Part shown: piece after piece, positions 7,376 to 15,619 of the stretch | Layout: each line of letters opens with the position of its first letter | Position numbering within the stretch: the stretch's first letter is position 1 | DNA from: WHTX01 sp038255145 | GTDB lineage: Bacteria > Actinomycetota > Acidimicrobiia > Acidimicrobiales > CAIXPF01 | Assembly (NCBI GenBank): GCA_038255145.1 | Contig: JBBSLP010000046.1 | Coordinates: 1-47,776, forward strand | DNA: 47,776 nt | Direction: 5' to 3' | Made by a program: the position numbers and the translations under genes | Notes under the pieces: model-generated | The model's database searches: none | Told to the model about the DNA's origin: nothing | Seen by the model: only the letters and a program-made list of their open reading frames with translations

Positions 7376-8113
7376 ATGCTCGCCGCCTCCCGTGACGCCT
7401 GGCTCGACTGGACGTGGATCGGGAACAACACCGACCTGATCTGGGCCTCCCTGCGTGAGCACCTGGTGCTCACCGCGCTGGCCGTGCTCTGGGGCCTGGT
7501 GGTGGCCATCCCCCTGGCCGTGGCCGCCCGGCGCTGGCGCTGGCTCTACCCCCCGGTGCTGTCCCTGGGCGGGATCCTCTACACCATCCCCTCGCTGGCG
7601 GCCTACGCCCTGCTCATCCCCTACACCGGGCTGAGCCGCACCACGGCGCTGATCCCCCTGGCCAGCTACACCCTGCTCATCCTGGTCCGCAACATCGTCA
7701 CCGGGCTCGACGGGGTGCCCGCGGCGGCGCGTGAGTCTGCCGTGGCCATGGGCTTCAACGACCGCCAGCGCATGTGGCGCGTCGAGGTCCCCCTGGCGCT
7801 TCCGGCCATGCTCGCCGGCGTGCGCCTGGCCACGGTGTCGACGGTGGGGCTCGTCACCGTGGCCGGCCTGGTCGGCTTCGACAACCTGGGCCAGTTCATC
7901 TACCTGCGGGGCTTCCGCGACGGCCGACGTACGGCCATCGTGGTCGGGACCGTGCTCATCGTGGCCGTGGCCGTGCTGGCCGACCTGGCGTTGGTGGGCC
8001 TCGAGCGGTTGGCCACGCCGTGGAAGCGGCGGGTGCGGGGCGGGACCGGTGGGGGCGAGGTCGTCGCCACCGAGGTCATGGCTGACCTGGCCGACTCACG
8101 GGCGGCGGCGTAG
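7376..8113 (+). CDS. Osmoprotectant ABC transporter permease 1
   Basis: 245 aa, OpuCB/ProW type, about six membrane segments. The EAA-like loop is RESAVAMGFNDRQRMWRVEVPLALPAMLAGVR in positions typical for contact with the ATPase. The N-terminus LDWTWIGNNTDLIWASLREHLVLT is characteristic of this subfamily. ATG 7376 is the likely start, downstream of TAGGGT. It ends 2 bases before the second permease, so the two are translated from one mRNA. Confidence 0.92.
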   Translation: MLAASRDAWLDWTWIGNNTDLIWASLREHLVLTALAVLWGLVVAIPLAVAARRWRWLYPPVLSLGGILYTIPSLAAYALLIPYTGLSRTTALIPLASYTLLILVRNIVTGLDGVPAAARESAVAMGFNDRQRMWRVEVPLALPAMLAGVRLATVSTVGLVTVAGLVGFDNLGQFIYLRGFRDGRRTAIVVGTVLIVAVAVLADLALVGLERLATPWKRRVRGGTGGGEVVATEVMADLADSRAAA

Positions 8114-8115
8114 AC

Positions 8116-8793
8116 GTGGGCTTCATCTCCGACGTCGTGCACTGGTTCGGCGACGGCTCCAACTGGACGGGCACCTTCGGCATCCTGAACCGGCTGCGCG
8201 AGCACGTGCTGCTGTCGGCGGCGGCGGTGCTGCTGGCCATGGTCGTGGCCCTGCCCGTGGGCTTCTGGCTGGGCCACGTGCGCCGGGGTGGGTTCGTGGC
8301 CCTCAACCTGGCCGGCATCGGCCGGGCCGTGCCCTCGCTGTCGCTGCTGTTGCTGCTGGTGCAGGCCATCGGGCTGAAGAGCTGGCCCCTGGTGGGCTCG
8401 GTGACGGCCCTGATCACCCTGGCCGTGCTCGGCCTGGCCCCCATCCTCATCAACACCTACGTGGGCATGCGCGACGTGGCCGACCCGGTGCGGGAGTCGG
8501 CCTCGGCCATGGGCATGACCGGCCTGCAGCAGGCCAGCCAGGTCGAGCTCCCCCTGGCCTCGCCCCTGGTGGTGGCGGGGCTGCGCACGGCCACCGTGCA
8601 GATCATCGCCACCGCCACCCTGGCCGCCTGGGTGGGCAGTGGCGGGTTGGGCCGCCTGATCGTGGACGGCTTCGCCGTGCGCGACTACCCCCAGGTGTTC
8701 GCCGGCGCCATCCTGGTGTCGGGCCTCGCCCTGCTGGTGGACGGCGTTTTCGCCCTGGCGGCGCGCTCCACCTTGCGCAGGGCGCGCGGCTAG
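8116..8793 (+). CDS. Osmoprotectant ABC transporter permease 2
   Basis: 225 aa, OpuCD/ProW type, GTG start at 8116 just 2 bases after the first permease's stop. Membrane segments alternate with the loop RESASAMGMTGLQQASQVELPLASPLVVAGLR. AWVGSGGLGRLIVDGFAVRDY is the usual C-terminal motif. It forms a heterodimeric pore with permease 1. A small hairpin (8808-8825) separates it from the binding-protein gene. Confidence 0.92.
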   Translation: MGFISDVVHWFGDGSNWTGTFGILNRLREHVLLSAAAVLLAMVVALPVGFWLGHVRRGGFVALNLAGIGRAVPSLSLLLLLVQAIGLKSWPLVGSVTALITLAVLGLAPILINTYVGMRDVADPVRESASAMGMTGLQQASQVELPLASPLVVAGLRTATVQIIATATLAAWVGSGGLGRLIVDGFAVRDYPQVFAGAILVSGLALLVDGVFALAARSTLRRARG

Positions 8794-8807
8794 CTTCCGG
8801 ACTTCGT

Positions 8808-8825
8808 CCTGCACGTTCTTGCAGG
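8808..8825 (+). promoter_or_regulatory. Short hairpin between permease and binding-protein genes
   Basis: CCTGCA and TGCAGG flank a 6-nt loop just before a strong ribosome site (GTGGGAGG) of the next gene. Its place suggests mRNA processing or partial attenuation that alters the ratio of binding protein to permease; this is inference. Confidence 0.35.
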
Positions 8826-8841
8826 TGGGAGGATCCTCTTC

Positions 8842-9828
8842 ATGTTCACGCCCTCGAAGGTGGCTGCGGCCATCCTGATCGCCGGCCTCATCGCCACCGG
8901 GTGCGGCGGCGACGACGACTCATCGTCGGACACCACCGCCGCCGCCGCCGGCGGCGCCACCACGACCGCCGCCGCCGCTCAGCAGGCGACGTTCAAGTTC
9001 GTCCCCCTCGACAGCGGTGGCCCCCTGACCAAGGCCGCCCTGCGCCAGGGCGATGTGCAGGTGGCCCTGCTCTTCACCTCCGACGCCGACATCGCCGACG
9101 GCGGCTGGGTCCTCCTCGAGGACGACAAGGAGCTGCAGCCGGCCGAGAACCTGATCCCCGCCATCCGCACCGACAAGGTCACCCCGGCCGTCGAGGCGGC
9201 CCTCGACGCCATCTCGGCCAAGCTCACCACCGAAGAGCTGACCAAGATGAACTCCCAGAACAGCATCGACGGCGATTCGCCCACCGATGTGGCCAAGGAG
9301 TGGCTGGGCGACAACGGCCTGCTGCCCTACAAGGGCGACAAGGTCACGGGCAGCCTGAACGTGGGTTCGACGAACTTCGCCGAGCAGGAGATCGTGGCCG
9401 AGCTCTACGCCCAGGTGCTCGAATCGGCGGGGGCCACGGTGAGCAAGAAGTTCCAGCTCGGCGCCCGCGAGATCGTGGCCCCGGCCCTGACCAGCGGCGA
9501 GATCGACCTGTACCCCGAGTACGTCGGCTCCTACATCACCTTCCTCGACAAGAACGCCGACGTGCCCACCGACTCCACCGAGGCGGCGGCGGCGCTGAAC
9601 AAGCTGCTCAGCGGCAAGGGCGTCGAGGTCCTGAAGCCGGCGGAGGCCGAGGACAAGAACGGCTTCGTGGTCACCGAGGAGACAGCGAAGAAGTACGACC
9701 TCACCACGGTGTCCGACCTGGCCGGCGTGAGCGAGGCCCTGACCCTGGGCGGGCCGCCCGAGTGCCCCCAGCGCCCGTACTGCCTGATCGGCCTGAAGGA
9801 CACGTACAAGCTCAAGTTCAACGTCTGA
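8842..9828 (+). CDS. Osmoprotectant-binding lipoprotein with circularly permuted halves
   Basis: 328 aa. The signal ends in lipobox IATGC (Cys21), followed by an Asp/Ser/Thr/Ala linker to residue 48. The binding domain belongs to the OpuAC/OsmF/ProX family, but in swapped order. Residues 49-160 (FVPLDSGGPLTK, VALLFTSDADIADGGWVLLEDD, LQPAENLIP, AISAKLTTEELTKMN) normally form the C-terminal half. Residues 169-328 (GSLNVGSTNFAEQEIVAELY, GEIDLYPEYVGSYI, ETAKKYDLTTVSDLA, LGGPPECPQRPYCL, YKLKF) normally form the N-terminal half and run straight into FVPLD. The junctions are clean, every family motif is kept, and the gene sits right after its permeases, so the protein should be functional. Confidence 0.9.
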   Translation: MFTPSKVAAAILIAGLIATGCGGDDDSSSDTTAAAAGGATTTAAAAQQATFKFVPLDSGGPLTKAALRQGDVQVALLFTSDADIADGGWVLLEDDKELQPAENLIPAIRTDKVTPAVEAALDAISAKLTTEELTKMNSQNSIDGDSPTDVAKEWLGDNGLLPYKGDKVTGSLNVGSTNFAEQEIVAELYAQVLESAGATVSKKFQLGAREIVAPALTSGEIDLYPEYVGSYITFLDKNADVPTDSTEAAAALNKLLSGKGVEVLKPAEAEDKNGFVVTEETAKKYDLTTVSDLAGVSEALTLGGPPECPQRPYCLIGLKDTYKLKFNV

Positions 9829-9837
9829 CCCGGCCTG

Positions 9838-9887
9838 CGGCCCGCCGTCGCCCGTACCCGCCCGGGGCCGGATGCGGCGGCGGGCCG
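9838..9887. terminator. Bidirectional terminator-like hairpin between convergent genes
   Basis: CGGCCCGCCG-CGC (9838-9851) pairs with GCG-CGGCGGGCCG (9874-9887) around a GC-rich loop, in the 78-bp gap between the binding-protein and M23-peptidase genes, which converge here. Confidence 0.55.
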
Positions 9888-9906
9888 TGCCGCGCCCGGG
9901 TGTCGC

Positions 9907-11142
9907 TCAGCCGATGAACTGCATGGGGTCGACGGGTTCGCCGCCGACGTGGGTCTCGAAGTGCAGGTGGGGTCCAGTGGACAAGCCCGTCGAGCCCACC
10001 AGCCCGATGGTCGTGCCCCGGCTGACCCGGGACCCTTCCGAGGCCAGCAGCTCGGACATGTGCCCGTAGAGGGTCACGATGCCGTCGTCGTGCTCGATCA
10101 TGATGCAGTTGCCGTAACCGCCGTTCCAGCCGGCGAAGATCACGGTGCCGTCCTGGGCCGCCCACACCTCGCTGCCCTCGTAGGCGCCGATGTCGGTACC
10201 GGCGTGCAGCCGTGACGTGCCCAGCACCGGGTGGCGCCGCCACCCGAACGACGAGCTGACGTCACCCGACGCCGGGTACAGGTAGCCCGTCCCCCCTGTC
10301 GGCGAGCTGCTGGGTACAGCCACGGCAGCCATGGCCAGGCCCCCGCCCGTGCCGGTCGAGCCACCGGTCCCACCGCTGCTGCGCTCGCCGATCAGTGCCG
10401 CGAGCTGGGCGTCGGCCGCGTCGAACTGGTCGACCTTGCCCTGCCAGTCGACGATGCGACCCTTGAGCTCGTCCTCGAGGCGGCCCTGGGCGTCGCGCTG
10501 GGCCTGGACCTGGGCCTGGGCCGTGGCCACCTCGACGTGGAACCGGGCCGCCTCGACCAACGCCGCGTCGGCCTGGCCCTCGAGACGCCGTTGGTCCTCG
10601 ACGAGGGCCCGCAACAGGTCGAGGTTGTCGTCGTAGCTGGCATCGAGCACGCCCAGCAGGTGCTGGCGCTGCACGTACTCGCTGGCGTCCTCGGCCCGCA
10701 GCAGGTCGTCGTCGTGGCCGCCCGAGGCCCCGATGTAGGCCTTGATCACCGCAGCGGCCGCTTGTTGGCGTTGCACGTCGATGGCGGCACCGGTCTCGGC
10801 CGCCTCCTGGCGACGGCGATCGGCCACCTGCTGGGCCGACTGCTCGGCGTGCAGGGCCGATTCGACCTTGCCCGTCTGGAACAGCACGGCGGCGTCGAGG
10901 TCGGCCAGGGCGGTGCGCAACTCGCCTTCCTGGGCCTGCAGGCCAGCCAGTTCCTCGGCGGCCCGGGCCCGCTCGGCGATGGTGGTCTCGCGCTGCTGGC
11001 GGGCGTCGTCCGCGCTCTGGGCGTGGGCCGATCCCGGCACCACCAGCACCGCGACCACCAGCACGCCGGCCACGGCCGATGCCCGTCCGGGGCGCGCCGG
11101 ACGTCTGACGCCGGATCGGGGACCACGCAGAGGAACGACCAT
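9907..11142 (-). CDS. Secreted M23 family peptidase with coiled-coil stalk
   Basis: 411 aa from ATG 11142 (MVVPLRGPRSG). A signal peptide with a hydrophobic core (VAGVLVVAVLVVPGS) ends AHAQ near residue 41. About 230 residues of Ala/Gln/Arg/Glu-rich coiled coil follow, then a Gly/Ser/Thr linker and a C-terminal LytM domain: SSFGWRRHPVLG, HAGTDIG (zinc ligands His and Asp), LYGHM, and GPHLHFE (catalytic HLH). This layout matches EnvC/NlpD-like or RipA-associated murein hydrolases or amidase activators. The HxxxD and HxH ligands are intact, so it may be an active endopeptidase. Confidence 0.9.
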   Translation of the reverse strand: MVVPLRGPRSGVRRPARPGRASAVAGVLVVAVLVVPGSAHAQSADDARQQRETTIAERARAAEELAGLQAQEGELRTALADLDAAVLFQTGKVESALHAEQSAQQVADRRRQEAAETGAAIDVQRQQAAAAVIKAYIGASGGHDDDLLRAEDASEYVQRQHLLGVLDASYDDNLDLLRALVEDQRRLEGQADAALVEAARFHVEVATAQAQVQAQRDAQGRLEDELKGRIVDWQGKVDQFDAADAQLAALIGERSSGGTGGSTGTGGGLAMAAVAVPSSSPTGGTGYLYPASGDVSSSFGWRRHPVLGTSRLHAGTDIGAYEGSEVWAAQDGTVIFAGWNGGYGNCIMIEHDDGIVTLYGHMSELLASEGSRVSRGTTIGLVGSTGLSTGPHLHFETHVGGEPVDPMQFIG

Positions 11143-11228
11143 GGGGTGCAGGAGACGGGCCGCCGTCACACCCCGAAGGGCCCGGCCGGTCGGCCGGGAA
11201 GCTAGCAGGGGGCTACCCCGCCACCCGC

Positions 11229-11247
11229 GCACCCCCTAGCGGGGTGC
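11229..11247 (-). terminator. Short hairpin after the alpha/beta hydrolase gene
   Basis: GCACCCC and GGGGTGC flank a 5-nt loop starting 8 bases past the stop of the gene at 11256-12440 on the minus strand. No T tract is present. Confidence 0.4.
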
Positions 11248-11255
11248 GGCGCTGG

Positions 11256-12440
11256 TCACGGATAGCGCTGACGCAGCCAGTCGATGGTGATCTCCATGGC
11301 CGCCTGCCGGTGCCCCTGCAGGTAGTGGGGGGCGCCGGCCAGCTCGTGGTACGTCTTGTCGGCCGCGCCGCTCTGCTCGAAGACCTCGCGGGCCTGGCGC
11401 AGACGGATCTCGGTGTCAGCCGTGGGGTGCAGGACCAGTGACGGCACCTTGACCTGGGGAACGGTGTCAGCCAGGCGGGCCGGCGACGACAGCCCCGACC
11501 ACGTCGACAGCCACCCCCGGTCGGTCATGGTCCGGGCCAGCCCACCCCGGCTGTAGTTGGCCTCGAAGGGGTCGGGGAAGGCGAACAACGAGCCCAGGGC
11601 CCGGTCGTCGGGCTCGATGGCGGGGTCGAGGTAGGCGGGGTCGGCCAGGGTCCGGTAGATGGTCAGGTAGCGGGTGGCCACCCCCCGCGACCGCTCCGCC
11701 CGCCACTCGGCGCTGCCCCGGGCCAGACCCCGGGCCGCGACCCGGGCCTCGGCCTGCTGGGCCAGGGCGGCGCGGGCCACGGCGTCGATGCGGGCCACCC
11801 GGGCCACCTGGGCCGCCCGGTAGGTCACCAGCCACCCGGGGTCGTAGGAGCACGGCTCGGGCCACGGCCGCCAACCGTTGGCCGGGTCGTACATGTCGAG
11901 CTCGGGGACGATGGAGAAGGGATCGGCCTCGTCCGCCACTGAGGGGTCGATGACCTGGAGCATGAACACGCCCTCGCCGGGGTGGGCGGCGATGCCGATC
12001 CAGCCGTCGCCGATGCCCCGCTCGGCATGGGTCAGGGCCATGAGCGAGCCCCCACCCGAGTTGCCCAGGAGCACGGTGGCCTCGGCCCCCCGTTCCACCA
12101 CGAACTGGTGGGCCGCGGCCACGTCGAGCACGCACTTCTCGTGCAGGCAGTCGGTGTCGTTGCCCATGTAGCGGGTGCCGAAGCCCAACACGCCGTAGCC
12201 CGCGGCGGCCAGCAGCGGCGCCGCGTAGTGGACGGAGAAGTCGGCCCGGGGGTGGCTGAGGATGACCGCGGTGCGCCACGGCCGTCCCCCCGGGGGGGTC
12301 CACAGCGTGCCCCGCACCAGGGCCCCGTCCTCACTGACCAGGCGCACGGGCTCGCGCCCGGGCTCGACCCCAGGATCGTCTTCGGGGACGGGCCAGAAGC
12401 CCAGGCCGAAGGGACGTCGGGCGCCGAGGGAGGCCTCCAT
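11256..12440 (-). CDS. Alpha/beta hydrolase family protein
   Basis: 394 aa from ATG 12440 (MEASLGARRPFGLGFWPVPE). The nucleophile elbow is LGNSGGG, the acid probably Asp in LHPTADTEIR and the His in GAPHYLQGH near the C-terminus. An early LSHPRADFSVHYAAPLLAAAGYG block and CLHEKCVLDVAAAH are consistent with a large alpha/beta hydrolase with a helical cap. The substrate is unknown. The frame stays open well upstream across the response regulator's start and is not used. It diverges from the response-regulator gene, with 118 bp between. Confidence 0.82.
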   Translation of the reverse strand: MEASLGARRPFGLGFWPVPEDDPGVEPGREPVRLVSEDGALVRGTLWTPPGGRPWRTAVILSHPRADFSVHYAAPLLAAAGYGVLGFGTRYMGNDTDCLHEKCVLDVAAAHQFVVERGAEATVLLGNSGGGSLMALTHAERGIGDGWIGIAAHPGEGVFMLQVIDPSVADEADPFSIVPELDMYDPANGWRPWPEPCSYDPGWLVTYRAAQVARVARIDAVARAALAQQAEARVAARGLARGSAEWRAERSRGVATRYLTIYRTLADPAYLDPAIEPDDRALGSLFAFPDPFEANYSRGGLARTMTDRGWLSTWSGLSSPARLADTVPQVKVPSLVLHPTADTEIRLRQAREVFEQSGAADKTYHELAGAPHYLQGHRQAAMEITIDWLRQRYP

Positions 12441-12558
12441 GGCCGCGCAGGCTACGTCGCCACCGACGGGCATGTGTCGTGGCCCGCGAACCCCCTGGGC
12501 GTATCGTTGGGCGACGGGTGGACGGCAGGTACCCGCGAACATGTGCACAGGGGATGGG

Positions 12559-13263
12559 ATGAACGGCAGGATCCTGATCGCCGAGGACGACACCAAGCAG
12601 GCCGAGCTCATCCGCCTGTACCTCGAGCGCGAGGGGTACTCGGTCCTCGTCACCCACGACGGACGCACCGCCCTCGACGAGATCCGGGCCCGCCAGCCCG
12701 ACCTGGTGGTGCTGGACTGGATGATGCCGGCCATGGACGGCCTCGACGTCATGCGGGCCCTGCGCCCCACCTCGGACGTGCCCGTCATCCTGCTTACGGC
12801 GCGGTCGACCGAGGAAGACCTGCTCCTGGGCCTGGACCTGGGGGCGGACGACTACATCACCAAGCCCTTCAGCCCCCGCGAGCTGGCCGCCCGGGTGCGC
12901 ACCGTCATGCGCCGACGGGGACCGCGGCCCGAGGCCGACACCCTGCAGATCGGCCGCCTCGAGGTCGATCCCGTGCGCCATCGGGTGCTCATGGCCGGCC
13001 ACGAGCTCGAGGTCACGCCCAAGGAGTTCTCCATCCTCGAGGCCCTCATGCGCCACCCGGGGCGGGCCTTCACCCGCACCCAGCTGCTGCAGGAGGCCTT
13101 CGGGTTCGACTACGAGGGCCTCGAGCGCACCGTGGACGTGCACGTCCTCAACCTGCGCAAGAAGCTCGAGCCCGACCCCGGCTCCCCCACCTTCCTGCTC
13201 ACCGTGTACGGCGTCGGCTACAAGATGGCCGAAGAGGACGACGGCACCGAGGGCGGTTCCTGA
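12559..13263 (+). CDS. OmpR-family response regulator
   Basis: 234 aa. Receiver domain: acidic pair EDD (9-11), phospho-acceptor Asp53 (VVLDWMMP), Thr in LLTARS and Lys in YITKPFSP. The C-terminal winged helix has LEVTPKEFSILEALMRHPGRAFTR and ERTVDVHVLNLRKKLEPDP, the OmpR/PhoB signature, ending in VYGVGYKM. ATG 12559 begins the standard MNGRILIAEDD. It is followed 48 bases later by its histidine kinase, so they form a two-component operon. The stimulus is unknown. Confidence 0.95.
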   Translation: MNGRILIAEDDTKQAELIRLYLEREGYSVLVTHDGRTALDEIRARQPDLVVLDWMMPAMDGLDVMRALRPTSDVPVILLTARSTEEDLLLGLDLGADDYITKPFSPRELAARVRTVMRRRGPRPEADTLQIGRLEVDPVRHRVLMAGHELEVTPKEFSILEALMRHPGRAFTRTQLLQEAFGFDYEGLERTVDVHVLNLRKKLEPDPGSPTFLLTVYGVGYKMAEEDDGTEGGS

Positions 13264-13311
13264 CGGTGCCCGGCGGAGGCGGGGGCTGAACGTGGCGGGC
13301 GGGGACTGACC

Positions 13312-14946
13312 ATGGCGACCAGCGGGCGGCGCTGGCGCTTCGGCCTGCGGGAGCGGCTGCTGGCCGTCACCCTGGTGGTGGCCATCGTGGCCATCGTGCT
13401 CACGGCGTGGGCCGCCAACCGACAGACCGAATCGGACCTGCGGGCCGCGTTCGACGAGGAGCTGGCCAAGCCCCAGCTCATCTACAACTTCTACGCCACG
13501 CTGTCCCGGGAGCGGCCCTCGGCGTGGTCGAACACGACCGAGCTGGCCCAGACGGCAAACCAGGTGGCCGAGCGCTACGGCGTGCGGGTGCGCCTCGAGT
13601 ACGCCTCGGACAACAACCTGATCTGGGACAGTGCCACCGGGCGCGACGCATCGGCACAGCCGCCCGACGTGCTCAGCATCAAGCTGCTGGCTCCACCCAC
13701 CCAGGCCCAGCTCATCGCGGCGGACGACAGCGCCCAGCGTGACTTCGAGACATGCCTGGCCGGTGGCGGGGACCCCGACACCTGCGCCCGGGCCCGTCTA
13801 CGAGCCGCCAACGCCGAGGACGCTCCGACCTCGGCAGAGCACCTGCTGCTGTACGTGGTCAACCCCCGTCTGACGACCGGTAGCCCCTTCGGCGGCGGCG
13901 TCGATCGCCAGCTGGTGCTCACCGTGCTCGGGGTCATCCTCTTCGCCATGGCCGCCACCACCCTGGCCGGGCGCCACATCCTGGCTCCCATCACCCGCCT
14001 GACCCGGGCGTCGCGGCGCATGGCCGAGGGCCACCTCGATGCCCGGGTGCCCGTGGACCGCGACGACGAGCTGGGCGACCTGTCCGGGGCCTTCAACTCC
14101 ATGGCCTCCTCCCTGGAAGGCGCCGACCAGCTGCGACGGCGCATGACCAGCGACATCGCCCACGAGCTGCGCACCCCCCTGTCCAACATCCGTGGCTACC
14201 TGGAGGCGGCCCAGGACGGGGTCGCTCCCCTGACCCCAGCCCTGGTCGACTCCCTGCTCGAGGACGCCCTGCTGCTGCAGACCCTGGTCAACGACCTCCA
14301 GGAGCTGACGGTGGCCGAGTCGGGTGGGTTGGCCCTGCAGCGCGACCGCACCGACCTCGACGACCTGCTGACCAGCGTGGTCGAGGCCCACCGACCCCGG
14401 GCCACGGCCGCGGGTGTCGAGCTGGTGGTCGAGCCCGGGGCCCACGTGGTGGCCGAGGTCGACGGCCGCCGCCTGCGCCAGGTGTTCACCAACCTCGTCG
14501 AGAACGCCCTGCGCCACACACCGGCCGGGGGCACCATCACCGCCCGCAGCCACCGCGCCGGGGACACCGTGGTGTGCGAGGTCCTCGACACGGGCACGGG
14601 CATCGCCCCCGAGCACCTGCCCCACCTGTTCGAGCGCTTCTACCGGGCCGACGAGTCCCGCAACCGGGCGACGGGGGGCAGCGGCCTGGGCCTGGCCATC
14701 ACCCGGGAACTCGTCCACGCCCACGACGGTCAGATCACCGTCACCAGCGAGGTGGGCCGGGGCACCACCTTCACCGTCACCCTGCCCCTCGACGCCTCGG
14801 CCACGCCGGTGGCCCCGGCCACGCCCCTCGACGCCTCGGCCACGCCCGTCGACGCCTCGGCCCGGCGCGGCGACGCCGGTGCCGCCCGGGCCCGGGTGCC
14901 GGCCGGGGATGCCGAGCCCGCCCGGGACCACGTCGACGTCGACTGA
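13312..14946 (+). CDS. Membrane sensor histidine kinase
   Basis: 544 aa. Transmembrane helices at about 15-35 and 201-220 enclose an extracytoplasmic sensor of 165 residues that contains two cysteines ten residues apart (148 and 158), possibly a disulfide. HAMP follows (HILAPITRLTRASRRMAEGH), then HisKA with His284 in SDIAHELRTPLSN and a HATPase_c domain (NLVENALRHTP, DTGTGI, FERFYRADESR, GLGLAI). After the kinase core the last 55 or so residues are a low-complexity Ala/Pro/Asp tail encoded by a DNA repeat. It is cotranscribed with the regulator upstream. Confidence 0.94.
   Translation: MATSGRRWRFGLRERLLAVTLVVAIVAIVLTAWAANRQTESDLRAAFDEELAKPQLIYNFYATLSRERPSAWSNTTELAQTANQVAERYGVRVRLEYASDNNLIWDSATGRDASAQPPDVLSIKLLAPPTQAQLIAADDSAQRDFETCLAGGGDPDTCARARLRAANAEDAPTSAEHLLLYVVNPRLTTGSPFGGGVDRQLVLTVLGVILFAMAATTLAGRHILAPITRLTRASRRMAEGHLDARVPVDRDDELGDLSGAFNSMASSLEGADQLRRRMTSDIAHELRTPLSNIRGYLEAAQDGVAPLTPALVDSLLEDALLLQTLVNDLQELTVAESGGLALQRDRTDLDDLLTSVVEAHRPRATAAGVELVVEPGAHVVAEVDGRRLRQVFTNLVENALRHTPAGGTITARSHRAGDTVVCEVLDTGTGIAPEHLPHLFERFYRADESRNRATGGSGLGLAITRELVHAHDGQITVTSEVGRGTTFTVTLPLDASATPVAPATPLDASATPVDASARRGDAGAARARVPAGDAEPARDHVDVD
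14787..14863. repeat. Imperfect repeat coding the histidine-kinase tail
   Basis: CTCGACGCCTCGGCCACGCC occurs twice and a shortened GTCGACGCCTCGGCC follows, giving the peptide repeat LDASATPVAP / LDASATPVDASA. The units keep the reading frame, so length variation would change only the disordered tail. Confidence 0.6.
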
Positions 14947-15002
14947 GGACCGGCACCCACCCCGCCCACCCCGCCCACGACGAAGGCGACGACGTCACCG
15001 TC

Positions 15003-15008
15003 TAAGCT
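15003..15008 (+). promoter_or_regulatory. Candidate -10 box TAAGCT for the deformylase gene
   Basis: TAAGCT ends 8 nt before ATG 15017. No Shine-Dalgarno sequence is visible, so the transcript may be leaderless and independent of the kinase gene upstream. Confidence 0.4.
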
Positions 15009-15016
15009 GTTCTGCC

Positions 15017-15619
15017 ATGGGCGAGTCCCCGACCAGCACCGACCCCGTCGAGGCCGAAGCCGAGCCGTTGCCGCTGCGCTTCTTCGGTGACCAGGTGCTC
15101 CGACGCCGGTCCGAGCCCGTGACCGAGATCAACGGCGACATCGTCGAGCTGGCCGAACGCATGCTGGTGACCATGGACGTGGAAGCCGGCGTGGGCCTGG
15201 CTGCGGCCCAGGTGGGCCGACCCCTGCGCATGTTCACCCACGCCCTGGGTGAGCTGGCCCCCATGGTCCTCATCAACCCCGAGATCGTGGGCCGCTCCGG
15301 CGAGTGGACCTACAGCGAGGGCTGCCTGTCCATCCCCGGCCTGCACTACGAGCTGGTGCGGCCCGAGGAGATCCACCTCAAGGCGTGGACCCTCGAGGGT
15401 GACGAGGTCGAGATCGAGGCCCACGAGATGCTGGGCCGGGTCGTGCAGCACGAGATCGACCACCTCGACGGCGTGCTCTTCGTCGACCGCCTCACCGGCG
15501 ACGCCCGCCGCGACGCCGCCGAACTGCTGTCGGCCCGGGTGTCGGGCACGCTCGGTGTCAGCGACCCGTTCCTGACGGGACGGGTGATCCCCGGTCTACG
15601 TCGCCTGCGCTCGGCCTGA
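15017..15619 (+). CDS. def: Peptide deformylase
   Basis: 200 aa. All three family motifs are present: GVGLAAAQVG (motif 1), EGCLSIPG (motif 2 with the Cys metal ligand) and HEIDHLDG (motif 3 with two His ligands and catalytic Glu). It removes the formyl group from nascent proteins in the cytoplasm. There is a 20-residue acidic N-terminal extension before LRFFGDQVLR. The start at ATG 15017 fits the promoter-like TAAGCT. The last 62 bases overlap the 3' end of the convergent metal-permease gene. Confidence 0.96.
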   Translation: MGESPTSTDPVEAEAEPLPLRFFGDQVLRRRSEPVTEINGDIVELAERMLVTMDVEAGVGLAAAQVGRPLRMFTHALGELAPMVLINPEIVGRSGEWTYSEGCLSIPGLHYELVRPEEIHLKAWTLEGDEVEIEAHEMLGRVVQHEIDHLDGVLFVDRLTGDARRDAAELLSARVSGTLGVSDPFLTGRVIPGLRRLRSA

